The notes beneath the pieces were generated by a model. It worked only from the letters and a program-made list of their open reading frames with translations. It did not search any database and had not been told where the DNA came from. A stretch of 64,000 bases of DNA from Candidatus Omnitrophota bacterium (GTDB lineage Bacteria; Omnitrophota; Omnitrophia; Omnitrophales; Aquincolibacteriaceae), in assembly GCA_020632475.1 (NCBI GenBank), contig JACKFM010000001.1, positions 434,001 through 498,000 of the forward strand, in the 5' to 3' direction. The position numbers and the translations under genes are program-made. Shown in pieces: positions 36,044 through 44,515 of the stretch. The first letter of the stretch is position 1. Each line of letters starts with the position of its first letter.

Positions 36044-37108
36044 ATGCTAAAGGAAATCCCATTTTTTCAAAATGTACTTTTCGGTAATACCTATGCGGCC
36101 TATCTCAGTGCTTTTTTTCTTTTTGTACTCTCGACAATTGTCCTGGTGCTTTTGAATAAGTTCGTAATCAGCCGTATACGCGTCTACACCCAGAAAACAC
36201 CGGCTAAACTGGATGATTATCTCTTATCCATGGCCGAAAAAACGATCTTACCGCTCTTGTATGTCGGAGCTTTTTACCTTGCGGTTTTGCATCTGAGTTT
36301 TCCCACCTCTGTGGATAAAACGATTAAGACAATCTATGTCATTTTAATTTTTCTTCAATTAACGCGTTTGGCCGCATTAGCGGTTTCATTGCTTCTTAAA
36401 TATACCTGGCTTAAGAAGGAGCAATCCGCCGGGCGCCGGGCAGAGACCCCGCCGACCATCCTTTGGATTATTAAGACGATGATCTGGAGCGTTGGATTCA
36501 TCCTCCTGCTGGATAATTTGGGATTTAATGTTTCGGCGGTTGTTGCCGGGTTGGGCATCGGCGGTGTTGCGATTGCCCTGGCGGCTCAGACCATTCTGGG
36601 TGACTTGTTTAATTATTTTGTAATTTTTTTTGATAAACCCTTTGAAGAGGGGGATTTTATTATCATTGATGATTATCTCGGCGAGATCGAGAAAATCGGT
36701 ATTAAGACTACACGCATCCGTTCACTGGGCGGAGAGCAGATTGTTTTTGGTAACAGCGACCTGACTTCAAGCCGTGTGCGTAACTATAAAAGGATGCAGC
36801 GCCGCCGTATTCTTTTTTCCGTCGGCATTGTCTATCAGACCACGGTCGAGCAGATGAAACGCGCCACACAGATTATTCAACAGGTTATTGAAGGGATTGA
36901 AGGGACGGTTTTTGACCGTTGTCACTTTAAGAATTTTGGCGACTTTTCCCTGAATATTGAAACGGTCTATTTCATCCTGAGCAATGATTACAATCGTTAT
37001 ATGGATGTGCAGCAACAGATCAATCTATCGGTCATGGATGCTTTTGCCAAAGAGGGGATTGATTTTGCTTACCCGACGCAGACCTTATTCGTCAATAAGG
37101 AAGGATAA
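36044..37108 (+). CDS. MscS-type mechanosensitive channel
   Basis: The inner-membrane channel opens under hypo-osmotic stress. The 354-residue protein has about four or five N-terminal hydrophobic segments, then the pore helix V-V-A-G-L-G-I-G-G-V-A-I-A-L-A-A-Q-T-I-L-G-D-L-F-N-Y-F and the beta domain start F-D-K-P-F-E-E-G-D-F-I, the conserved MscS region, with a cytosolic vestibule after it. ATG 36044 is preferred over GTG 36038, which overlaps the AAGGAG ribosome site. The stop TAA is part of a GGATAAGAAGCTGTAA repeat. Confidence 0.93.
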   Translation: MLKEIPFFQNVLFGNTYAAYLSAFFLFVLSTIVLVLLNKFVISRIRVYTQKTPAKLDDYLLSMAEKTILPLLYVGAFYLAVLHLSFPTSVDKTIKTIYVILIFLQLTRLAALAVSLLLKYTWLKKEQSAGRRAETPPTILWIIKTMIWSVGFILLLDNLGFNVSAVVAGLGIGGVAIALAAQTILGDLFNYFVIFFDKPFEEGDFIIIDDYLGEIEKIGIKTTRIRSLGGEQIVFGNSDLTSSRVRNYKRMQRRRILFSVGIVYQTTVEQMKRATQIIQQVIEGIEGTVFDRCHFKNFGDFSLNIETVYFILSNDYNRYMDVQQQINLSVMDAFAKEGIDFAYPTQTLFVNKEG

Positions 37109-37200
37109 GAAGCTGTAAGTCATAAGTTTTGAGTTGTGAGTGGCCAGCGAAGCAAAAGCATTTGATCTTCCACTATTCCTTATAACTTATCACCTAAAAT
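37103..37200. repeat. AAGAAGCTGTAAT repeat, copy 4, with AT-rich spacer
   Basis: GGATAAGAAGCTGTAA (37103-37118) begins inside the mscS stop codon. It is followed by AGTCATAAGTTTTGAGTTGTGAG and, further on, TATAACTTATCACC, which are loosely complementary. Confidence 0.6.
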
Positions 37201-37215
37201 CTAAAGTCATTCATT

Positions 37216-37746
37216 ATGAATATTGAAGAATTCTGGAACAAGGCCCTAAAAAAAACGGAAATTATCCGTTCGAGAATTCAGCCATTGCCCGTTTTTCAGG
37301 CAACGCATCTGCCTTACGTTTTTTTGGCCGAGTCCACTTTGAATCCGGGAGACACGGTGGTTCGAAAAGGTCAGGTTTTAATCGAGCGCCCGTCGATCGT
37401 TTTGCCTGATCATCTGCCGCAATTTGACGGATTTGAACTGGAAAAAGATTTCCCGGGACAGCATCATTTTTTAAATACACTTTTTCTTGTGCGGGGTATT
37501 CGTTTCCCGTCACTTAAATATAATCACGTCGGGGATACCCTGGATCTTTATGAGGGCGGCTTATCCTCAGCCATTGAATATCACCGTAAGACTTTGCAGC
37601 AGATCGAAGACACGGCTACCGGACTTGCTGCCGGTCCTGAAGACTGCTGGCAGTTTTCAATTATGATATTGATTGCGCATCAGGTTCTGCGGCAGGCGGA
37701 CGGAGACATCCGTAAGCTTCTTGAACAATATAAGAAAAACGAATAA
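37216..37746 (+). CDS. uncharacterised protein, 176 residues
   Basis: I do not recognise this protein. It is soluble-looking, with no signal peptide or membrane segment. It has an N-terminal helix (M-N-I-E-E-F-W-N-K-A), a beta-rich middle with G-D-T-V-V-R-K-G and L-P-Q-F-D-G-F-E-L, a segment F-L-V-R-G-I-R-F-P-S-L-K-Y, and a helical C-terminus with one Cys. Codon use is like the neighbours and the frame is uninterrupted, so it is likely a real gene. It stands alone between mscS and treY, with repeats on both sides. Confidence 0.7.
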   Translation: MNIEEFWNKALKKTEIIRSRIQPLPVFQATHLPYVFLAESTLNPGDTVVRKGQVLIERPSIVLPDHLPQFDGFELEKDFPGQHHFLNTLFLVRGIRFPSLKYNHVGDTLDLYEGGLSSAIEYHRKTLQQIEDTATGLAAGPEDCWQFSIMILIAHQVLRQADGDIRKLLEQYKKNE

Positions 37747-37882
37747 CCCCCCGCGGGCGGCGGGCAGAGTGCCCACTACAGAAAACGGTCTAATGCTGTG
37801 CGATAATTAATTTTATAGGTTTCAGTGCGGCACCCTCAGCACAATGTAGCCGGTATCATCCAATTTCAGGAATCTGAAAGTC

Positions 37883-40800
37883 ATGCCAAAAACTCAAAAA
37901 GCTCATAAAATTGATTCTGAACGATTGATTTATGAATCCATCAAAAAGGTCCTTAAGCACACCTATGCCCCCATTTCAACTTACCGCCTGCAATTTAATC
38001 AGAATTTTTCTTTTTCTAAAGCCCGGACGGTTGTTTCTTATTTAAATGAGCTGGGTATTCATGCGGTTTATGCTTCGCCCTATTTCCAGGCCTGCCCGGG
38101 CAGTATGCACGGCTATGACGTTGCGGATTTTACCCGGTTGAATGAAGAGATCGGTAAAGACACCGATTATGAAAATTTCTGCCGCACTCTTAAAAAATAC
38201 CACATGACACAGATCCTTGACCTGGTGCCCAATCATATGGGGATTGCAAGTCATGCTAATCGTTTGTGGGTAGATGTCCTTGAAAATGGTGAGAGATCCC
38301 ACTACGCTTCTTTTTTTGATATTAATTGGATGCCCGCTAAAAAAGAACTGCACGGTAAGGTGTTGCTGCCCATTTTGGGGGATCAATACGGGCGGGTACT
38401 GGAAAACAAAGAAATCCGCTTAGCCTATGAAGACGGCCAATTCCGTATTTATTATTGGAGCCGGATGCTTCCGGTTGCAGCCGAAACCTATGCGGATATT
38501 CTGCGATCATCCTCCGAGGTGCTGAAAAAAAATAAGCAGCATGAGAGAGAATATTTTGATGTCGTCAGGGCATTTGAAACTTTGAAGTATCAGGAACAAA
38601 ACATCGTTCAGTTTGATTCTAACTATGACCTTGCCCGCAAGAAGGCGATTGCCAAAGAACGGCTTGCCGCCCTTTATGAACGCTCTATTTTTATTCGACA
38701 GCATATTGCCGCAAGACTTGTGCAGTTAAACGGCGTTAAGGGTAAACCCCGCACCTTTGATGATCTGGACCGGATTCTGAATTTACAGTTTTACCGTTTA
38801 GCCTATTGGCGCGTGGCCTCTCATGAGATTAACTACCGCCGTTTCTTTGATGTTAATGAACTCGCCGCGATCCGGGTGGAAGATGGGGATGTCTTTAATT
38901 ATTATCATCAGTTTTTATTTCAGTTGATCGGTCAGGGGTGCGTCAAGGGATTGAGAGTTGATCACCCTGATGGTTTATATAATCCACCCGTTTATTTTTC
39001 AAAGCTGCAAAGGGCTTTTATGCGTCAGGCGGTCTTGGAAGTTTTGAGACAGAAGGGTATTCGATTAACGGCGAGTATCCGGGAACGTCTCAGGCGCATT
39101 TTGAGAAAAAACGAATTCAAAAACGTAAAACCGTTTTATCTTGTGGCTGAGAAGATTTTGGATCGTAAAGAGTCCTTACCTGCCGATTGGAATGTGCATG
39201 GAACCGTCGGATATGATTATTTGAATGATCTTAACGGGCTTTTTATCCAGCGTGAAAATGAGCCGTTTTTCAATGAGTTTTATGAAAAGTTTTCTGAAAA
39301 AACCGTAGATTTCCATGAGTTGGTCTATGAAAAAAAGAAATACTTTGCGGCTTTTTATATGACCAGTGAACTCAATACACTGGGTTACCGTTTGCAGCAG
39401 ATCTGTCAAAATGACCGCCGTTACCGGGATTTTACCTTAAACGATATTACGACAGCGCTTCGCGAAGTCATCGCCTGTTTTCCGGTTTACCGTACTTATA
39501 TTTCCCCTCAAACCGTGACTGTCTCCGTCCGTGATGCCCGTTATATTCATATTGCGATTGAAAAGGCAAAAACCAAACATCCGGCGATCAGCCATACGCT
39601 GTTTGAGTATTTGCGTGAAATATTATTATTGAAAAATTTTAACCCGTCTCATCCGGCTTCCGGAAGATTATATCGGGACTTTATCCTGAAATTTCAGCAG
39701 TTGACGGCTCCGATCATGGCCAAGGGTTTGGAAGACACGGTGTTTTATATCTATAACCGCTTTATTTCCTTGAATGAAGTCGGGGGAGATCCTCTGCATT
39801 TTGGATGTTCATCAGGTGAATTTCACAAGAATAATATTGAGCGGCGGAAATTTTGGCCGTATACCATGATTTCAACCTCCACGCATGATACCAAACGCAG
39901 TGAAGACGTCCGTATGCGGTTGAATGTTTTAAGCGAGATGCCTGTTCTTTGGCGTTCAGCGGTCAGACGCTGGACGCGGTTGAATTTCAAATATAAGACA
40001 TTGATTGGCCAGCATTTTTTTCCCGATAAAAATACGGAATATTTTATTTATCAGACGCTGTTGGGCGTTTGGCCGGATGGACCGCTTTCAAAGCAGGGGT
40101 ATCAGGATTTTAAGGAAAGACTCTGGGGAGCGCTGAATAAATCCATTCGCGAGGCGAAAGTCTATACCAATTGGTTGAATCCGAATCAGGAGTATGAGGA
40201 TGCGGTAAAAAAATTTCTTTTTTCAATTCTGGAACGGACTGCCCAAAATCTATTTCTTAGAAACTTTTATCCTTTTCAACAAAAAATTTCTGTCTTTGGT
40301 AAATATAATTCTTTATCCGCCCTTGTTTTAAAACTGTGTTCACCCGGTGTGCCGGATACTTATCAGGGAACAGAGATTTGGGATTATAGCCTGGTGGATC
40401 CCGATAACAGGCGGCTTGTGGACTATGACCATAGGAAAAGACTGCTGGAAGATATTCGTACCGGAATACAGCGGACAAAATCGCTGTGCGGGTCAATACG
40501 GGAATTTTTAAAAAATAAAGACGACGGCCGGATTAAAATGTTCTTATTGTGGCGGGCTCTGCATTTCCGTAAGCTTTATCACAAACTTTTTGTAAACGGC
40601 GATTATATTCCGCTTGAAGTCCGCGGCGAAAGAGCTCATTCCATTGTTGCTTTCTTGAGAAAGAAAGCGGGGAAATATATGCTGACTGCCTCGGTCCGGT
40701 TTATTTATTCATTGGCGGGTGATGTCCATTCATGGCCGCCTCCGGCCGGACGCTGGAAAGATACGCGTATCCGTTTGCCTAAAGACTTATCCGGTACTGT

Positions 40801-40942
40801 GTTGAAAAATATTTTTACCGAAGAAAAAATCCGGATTTACAGCCGTGATAAACAGCCTTGTCTTTATGCGGGAGATCTTTTTAAACATTTAAATACGGCG
40901 ATTTTACTTAATTTTGAATTCAGCCACCTCTTATCCTTATGA
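37883..40942 (+). CDS. treY: malto-oligosyltrehalose synthase TreY
   Basis: TreY isomerises the reducing-end alpha-1,4 bond of malto-oligosaccharides to alpha,alpha-1,1. It is a GH13 barrel with T-Y-R-L-Q-F-N-Q-N-F-S-F near residue 33, P-N-H-M-G, G-L-R-V-D-H-P-D-G-L-Y (nucleophile region), L-V-A-E-K-I-L (acid/base Glu), V-H-G-T-V-G-Y-D-Y and S-T-H-D-T-K-R-S-E-D. The 1,019-residue length exceeds the usual 700-900. Extra material lies between the first and second barrel halves (about residues 195-300), where the loop is Lys/Glu-rich. It overlaps treZ by 4 nt (ATGA). Confidence 0.95.
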   Translation: MPKTQKAHKIDSERLIYESIKKVLKHTYAPISTYRLQFNQNFSFSKARTVVSYLNELGIHAVYASPYFQACPGSMHGYDVADFTRLNEEIGKDTDYENFCRTLKKYHMTQILDLVPNHMGIASHANRLWVDVLENGERSHYASFFDINWMPAKKELHGKVLLPILGDQYGRVLENKEIRLAYEDGQFRIYYWSRMLPVAAETYADILRSSSEVLKKNKQHEREYFDVVRAFETLKYQEQNIVQFDSNYDLARKKAIAKERLAALYERSIFIRQHIAARLVQLNGVKGKPRTFDDLDRILNLQFYRLAYWRVASHEINYRRFFDVNELAAIRVEDGDVFNYYHQFLFQLIGQGCVKGLRVDHPDGLYNPPVYFSKLQRAFMRQAVLEVLRQKGIRLTASIRERLRRILRKNEFKNVKPFYLVAEKILDRKESLPADWNVHGTVGYDYLNDLNGLFIQRENEPFFNEFYEKFSEKTVDFHELVYEKKKYFAAFYMTSELNTLGYRLQQICQNDRRYRDFTLNDITTALREVIACFPVYRTYISPQTVTVSVRDARYIHIAIEKAKTKHPAISHTLFEYLREILLLKNFNPSHPASGRLYRDFILKFQQLTAPIMAKGLEDTVFYIYNRFISLNEVGGDPLHFGCSSGEFHKNNIERRKFWPYTMISTSTHDTKRSEDVRMRLNVLSEMPVLWRSAVRRWTRLNFKYKTLIGQHFFPDKNTEYFIYQTLLGVWPDGPLSKQGYQDFKERLWGALNKSIREAKVYTNWLNPNQEYEDAVKKFLFSILERTAQNLFLRNFYPFQQKISVFGKYNSLSALVLKLCSPGVPDTYQGTEIWDYSLVDPDNRRLVDYDHRKRLLEDIRTGIQRTKSLCGSIREFLKNKDDGRIKMFLLWRALHFRKLYHKLFVNGDYIPLEVRGERAHSIVAFLRKKAGKYMLTASVRFIYSLAGDVHSWPPPAGRWKDTRIRLPKDLSGTVLKNIFTEEKIRIYSRDKQPCLYAGDLFKHLNTAILLNFEFSHLLSL

Positions 40943-42798
40943 GTTCACAGCCTTTTGAAAAAGAAATTTGTTTTCCCGGTGCGATTGTACAATCCGGAGG
41001 TGTTCATTTCCGGGTGTGGGCTCCGCGTGTTTCGCGAATGGAGTTAAAAATTTTCAATGGCGACAGCCCGTCCGTTTATGCGATGAAGAAAGATGCCGAA
41101 GGTTATTTTAATTATTTATCTCAAGAAGCCTTTCCGGGCAGTCTTTATCAATATATTTTGGAAGGTGAGCGTGAGCGTCCTGATCCGGTTTCTTATCTTC
41201 AGTATGATACGGTGCATGGCCCCTCCCAAGTTTATGACCATGAGGCTTTTACCTGGATGGATAAAAACTGGAACGGGCTTGATCTTAAAAACTACATTCT
41301 TTATGAATTGCATGCAGGAACTTTTACGGCATCGGGGACACTTGAGTCAGCCATTGCCAGGTTTCCATACCTTAAAGAATTGGGGATTACCTGTATTGAG
41401 ATTATGCCGGTAGCCCAATTCCCCGGAAAACGCAATTGGGGGTATGACGGCGTTTTCCTTTATGCTGTTCAAAATTCATACGGTGGCCCCGATAGTCTGA
41501 AAAAGCTGGTCGATGCTGCCCATGCAGCCGGTTTAGCCGTTTGTTTGGATGTGGTCTACAATCATTTAGGTCCCGAAGGCAACTATTTGCGTGAATTTGG
41601 TCCGTATTTTACGGATCGTTATCAGACTCCGTGGGGTGAGGCCGTTAATTATGACGGCGAAGACAGCCGTGAGGTTCGGGACTTTATCATTCAAAATGCC
41701 GTTTATTGGGTGCGTCATTTTCATGTGGATGCACTTCGTCTTGATGCGATTCACGGCATTTTTGATCAATCCGAAAAACATCTCCTGGCAGAATTAAAAG
41801 AACGTGTGCAGAATGAGGCCCAAAGGCAGGGGCGTCCTGTTTATGTGATTGCCGAAAGCGATTTGAATCTGCCTAAAATTGTCGAGCCTCCATCATCCGG
41901 AGGCTACGGGCTTGATAGTCAATGGACGGATGATTTTCATCACGCCGTACACCGTACGTTAACCGGTGAAATAAACGGTTATTATGCCGATTTTGACGGG
42001 ATCGGAGATATCGTCAAGGCGTTACGAGACGGTTTTGTTTATGAAGGTCAATATTCAAAGTTTCGCGGCAGGGAACATGGAGTTCCTGCAAGTCATCTGC
42101 CCGGTGAAAAATTTGTGTTTTGTATACAGAACCACGATCAGGTAGGCAATCGTGCCCGGGGTGATCGGCTCTCACAATTAATTTCTTTCGAAAAACTGAA
42201 ATGGGCGGCGGCGTTACTTTTGTCCTCGCCCTATATCCCCTTGATTTTTATGGGACAGGAATACGGTGAAACAGCGCCGTTTCAGTATTTTATTGATCAT
42301 GGCGATCCTGGTTTAATCGAAGCCGTGCGTCAGGGGCGCCAGCGGGAATTTCAGAGTTTTGGATGGCAGAAAACGGCCGACCCTGCAGCGCCCGAAACCT
42401 TTGAACAGGCGAAATTGAATTGGGCTCTAACGGCGAAGAACAGTGAACATGCATTTCTTTACCGCTTATATCGCGATTTAATCACACTTCGTAAAGATTA
42501 TGATTTGATATCCGAAACGGGCCGTAACAATTTTCAAATTGATCATCGTGAAGGAGATGGACATTTTTTAATCCGGTATCAGTGCAAAACAAAAAATAAA
42601 ACGCTTGTTGCAGCCTTTTCACTCGCCGGGCAGCCTTTGACATTAAATCATCCTTTTTTAGAAAACTCATGGACAGTCGTGCTTGATACCGGGGATGTCG
42701 TGTATGGGGGGAGTGAAAAAAGAAATAGACTGAAGGAACGAAACGCTCTCTATGTTCTGGAGCCTTCCAACGCGGTTTTTTTTGAAACGCACCGATAA
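40939..42798 (+). CDS. treZ: malto-oligosyltrehalose trehalohydrolase TreZ
   Basis: TreZ releases trehalose from the product of TreY. The 619-residue protein has an N-terminal CBM48-like domain (F-R-V-W-A-P-R-V), then the GH13 barrel with G-T-F-T, W-G-Y-D-G-V, D-V-V-Y-N-H-L-G-P-E-G-N-Y, D-A-L-R-L-D-A-I-H (nucleophile), V-I-A-E-S-D (acid/base) and N-H-D-Q-V-G-N-R, the TreZ-specific form of motif IV. The start overlaps the treY stop, so the two are coupled. The debranching enzyme TreX/GlgX often found with them is not in the window. Confidence 0.95.
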   Translation: MSSQPFEKEICFPGAIVQSGGVHFRVWAPRVSRMELKIFNGDSPSVYAMKKDAEGYFNYLSQEAFPGSLYQYILEGERERPDPVSYLQYDTVHGPSQVYDHEAFTWMDKNWNGLDLKNYILYELHAGTFTASGTLESAIARFPYLKELGITCIEIMPVAQFPGKRNWGYDGVFLYAVQNSYGGPDSLKKLVDAAHAAGLAVCLDVVYNHLGPEGNYLREFGPYFTDRYQTPWGEAVNYDGEDSREVRDFIIQNAVYWVRHFHVDALRLDAIHGIFDQSEKHLLAELKERVQNEAQRQGRPVYVIAESDLNLPKIVEPPSSGGYGLDSQWTDDFHHAVHRTLTGEINGYYADFDGIGDIVKALRDGFVYEGQYSKFRGREHGVPASHLPGEKFVFCIQNHDQVGNRARGDRLSQLISFEKLKWAAALLLSSPYIPLIFMGQEYGETAPFQYFIDHGDPGLIEAVRQGRQREFQSFGWQKTADPAAPETFEQAKLNWALTAKNSEHAFLYRLYRDLITLRKDYDLISETGRNNFQIDHREGDGHFLIRYQCKTKNKTLVAAFSLAGQPLTLNHPFLENSWTVVLDTGDVVYGGSEKRNRLKERNALYVLEPSNAVFFETHR

Positions 42799-42872
42799 CC
42801 CTGTAGATATTCCTATTTGAATCCGTTAAAATACTAACTTTTAAGCGCAATTTATACGAGACGGAACCACAA

Positions 42873-43562
42873 ATGAATAAACGTTATTTGGTCATGGGGG
42901 GTATTATTGTTGCATTTGCAATTGCGACGATTTTCCTCTTAAAAAAGAATCCGAAACCGCCTGTTTTTCCGGCGCCGGTTGAAAACCCAAAGGCCAAGGG
43001 GCCGGTTGATGCTCCGATTGAAATTATTGAATTCAGCGATTTTCAATGTCCGGCATGCGGATTTGCGATTCCGATCATTCAGCAAGTCATGGACCAATTC
43101 CCCGGCAGTATTCGTTTTATCTATTATCACTATCCGCTTCCCGGACACCGGAGTGCTCCGCTTGCCCACCAGGCCGCAGAATGTGCCGCAAGGCAGAATA
43201 AATTCTGGCCGATGCACGACATGCTGTACAAGGAACAGCGCCAGTGGTCAAAAGTAGAAAACCCTTCAAAACTTATTTTGACTTATGGGCGTGAAATAGG
43301 ATTGGATGGGAAAAGATTTATCCAGTGTCTAACAGATGAAGAAACAGCCCAGACGATCACCGATGAACAGCAACAAGGCGAGGTGCTTCTGGTTCGTTCG
43401 ACACCGACATTTTTTATTAACCGCCAGCGCTTTGTCGGTGCGGGGGAGCTCCTTGATAAAGGTGCTGCCTTTATTCGTCAGGAACTGGGGTTGGATCCCT
43501 TGCCTGTTTTACCGGTAGAGCCTCAAACTCAAAAGACGCCTGCGTCGACGACGGACCACTGA
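42873..43562 (+). CDS. DsbA-like thioredoxin-fold disulfide oxidoreductase
   Basis: The 229-residue protein has an N-terminal membrane anchor or signal (residues 5-23), a Pro-rich linker and a thioredoxin_4/DsbA domain with F-S-D-F-Q-C-P-A-C (Cys59, Cys62), a cis-Pro S-T-P-T-F-F-I-N, and helices between. It probably works outside the cytoplasmic membrane in disulfide formation or isomerisation. The tail is Pro/Thr-rich and ends T-T-D-H. The stop overlaps the next start (TGATG), so it is coupled to the DoxX/MauE-like gene. Confidence 0.9.
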   Translation: MNKRYLVMGGIIVAFAIATIFLLKKNPKPPVFPAPVENPKAKGPVDAPIEIIEFSDFQCPACGFAIPIIQQVMDQFPGSIRFIYYHYPLPGHRSAPLAHQAAECAARQNKFWPMHDMLYKEQRQWSKVENPSKLILTYGREIGLDGKRFIQCLTDEETAQTITDEQQQGEVLLVRSTPTFFINRQRFVGAGELLDKGAAFIRQELGLDPLPVLPVEPQTQKTPASTTDH

Positions 43563-44029
43563 TGAATCGTTTCGTGAAGTGGATAGATTTATTTTTGCGT
43601 TTGTTTATCGGATTAGTTTTTTTATACTCCGGGTTAACCAAACTGACCGAACCGATTGAAAATTTTTACGGTGTTCTTAGGCAATATCAACTTCTGCCAT
43701 CTGTGCTGATTCCAGTCATTGCTCATGTTATTCCCTGGATAGAATTTATTTTCGGACTCTTCCTTTTTTTGGGATATATGACGCGCTTAAGTTCCGGTGT
43801 CCTTACATTGATGACGTTGAGTTTTGTAGCGCTTTTAGGATTCAGTAAACTTGCGGGCGGTGAGTTGCCGTTGGAATGCGGGTGTTTTGGGCAGGGATCA
43901 ATGATCCATTTAACGCCTATGCAGGTTATTTTACTCGACATCTTTAACTTTTTCGGAGGAGTAAAATTGCTGCTAACGGCAGATCACCTTTTTAGTTTTG
44001 ACCGCTGGGCCCGTAAAGGCGGAAAATAG
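43562..44029 (+). CDS. DoxX/MauE-like four-helix membrane protein
   Basis: The 155-residue protein has four membrane segments: F-L-R-L-F-I-G-L-V-F-L-Y-S-G-L-T-K-L (DoxX/MauE signature), V-I-A-H-V-I-P-W-I-E-F-I-F-G-L-F-L, V-L-T-L-M-T-L-S-F-V-A-L-L, and a C-terminal one. L-E-C-G-C-F-G is the MauE-type Cys pair. MauE-like proteins are thought to move redox equivalents to periplasmic thiol proteins, which fits translational coupling to the DsbA-like gene: together they may form a small disulfide-exchange unit replacing DsbB. That role is inferred from family and context. Confidence 0.85.
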   Translation: MNRFVKWIDLFLRLFIGLVFLYSGLTKLTEPIENFYGVLRQYQLLPSVLIPVIAHVIPWIEFIFGLFLFLGYMTRLSSGVLTLMTLSFVALLGFSKLAGGELPLECGCFGQGSMIHLTPMQVILLDIFNFFGGVKLLLTADHLFSFDRWARKGGK

Positions 44030-44044
44030 AACCGGATTCGATTC

Positions 44045-44073
44045 TTGACACGCTTGGAAAGCTCCAGTATTAT
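44045..44073 (+). promoter_or_regulatory. strong promoter before hairpin array and tRNA-Phe
   Basis: TTGACA (44045-44050), a 17-nt spacer and TATTAT (44068-44073) form a near-consensus sigma-70-type promoter. The predicted transcript starts about 44080, runs through the hairpin array and tRNA-Phe, and ends at the terminator at 44458-44490. Confidence 0.75.
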
Positions 44074-44140
44074 CTTAAATTCTTCCCCGGGCTGTTCTTA
44101 GGGAACAAGGGAATTATTCGTTTTCATCCAAAAATATACA

Positions 44141-44376
44141 GGCAGTTCCAAAATTTATCATTTTGGAACGCCAGTAAAAAGCTTGATGCTTTTGTAAGGG
44201 CAGCATCAAAACTAATGTTTTGATACGCCTCTTCAAAAACTTGACGTTTTTGTAAATATACGGGCAGCCCCGAAACTCTTGTTTCGGGACGCCTCTTCTG
44301 AAGCTGGATGCTTCAGTAAGGGCAGTTTCAGGATTCTTATTCTGAAACGCCAGTAAAAAGCTTGATGCTTTTTCTT
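44141..44376 (+). repeat. array of four covarying double-hairpin units
   Basis: Four units start near 44141, 44198, 44262 and 44319, 57-64 nt each. Each has GGCAG or GGGCAG, stem A, a 4-5-nt loop, stem A', ACGCC, a short linker, stem B, a T(T/G)GA-type loop, stem B'. Stem A is TTCCAAAAT, ATCAAAAC, CCCGAAAC or TTTCAGGAT, always followed by its complement or near-complement. Stem B is AAAAAGC, CAAAAAC, CTGAAGC or AAAAAGC. The frame is constant while stems covary. The next GGGCAG is the 5' end of tRNA-Phe. Confidence 0.88.
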
Positions 44377-44449
44377 GGGCAGGTAGCTCAGTCGGTAGAG
44401 CAAGGGACTGAAAATCCCTGTGTCGGGAGTTCGATTCTCTCCCTGCCCA
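44377..44449 (+). tRNA. tRNA-Phe(GAA)
   Basis: Acceptor GGGCAGG/CCTGCCC, D-arm AGCTC...GAGC, anticodon stem GGGA/TCCC with loop CTGAAAA (anticodon GAA), and T-arm GGGAG-TTCGATT-CTCTC. CCA is not encoded. The 5' GGGCAG continues the frame of the upstream hairpin array. Confidence 0.96.
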
Positions 44450-44457
44450 ATTTTTTT

Positions 44458-44490
44458 AAAAGACAGGTTTTTAAAAAACCTGTCTTTTTT
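44458..44490 (+). terminator. terminator after tRNA-Phe
   Basis: AAAAGACAGGTTTTT pairs with AAAAACCTGTCTTTT, followed by a T-run. It is 8 nt after the tRNA and 26 nt before the ROK gene. Confidence 0.85.
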
Positions 44491-44515
44491 TAATTCAATT
44501 TAGATAATCAAATTT

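Noticed and set aside
44141..44376. CRISPR-like array before tRNA-Phe
   Set aside because: The variable parts are self-complementary pairs inside each unit, not unique spacers between identical repeats. There are no cas genes.
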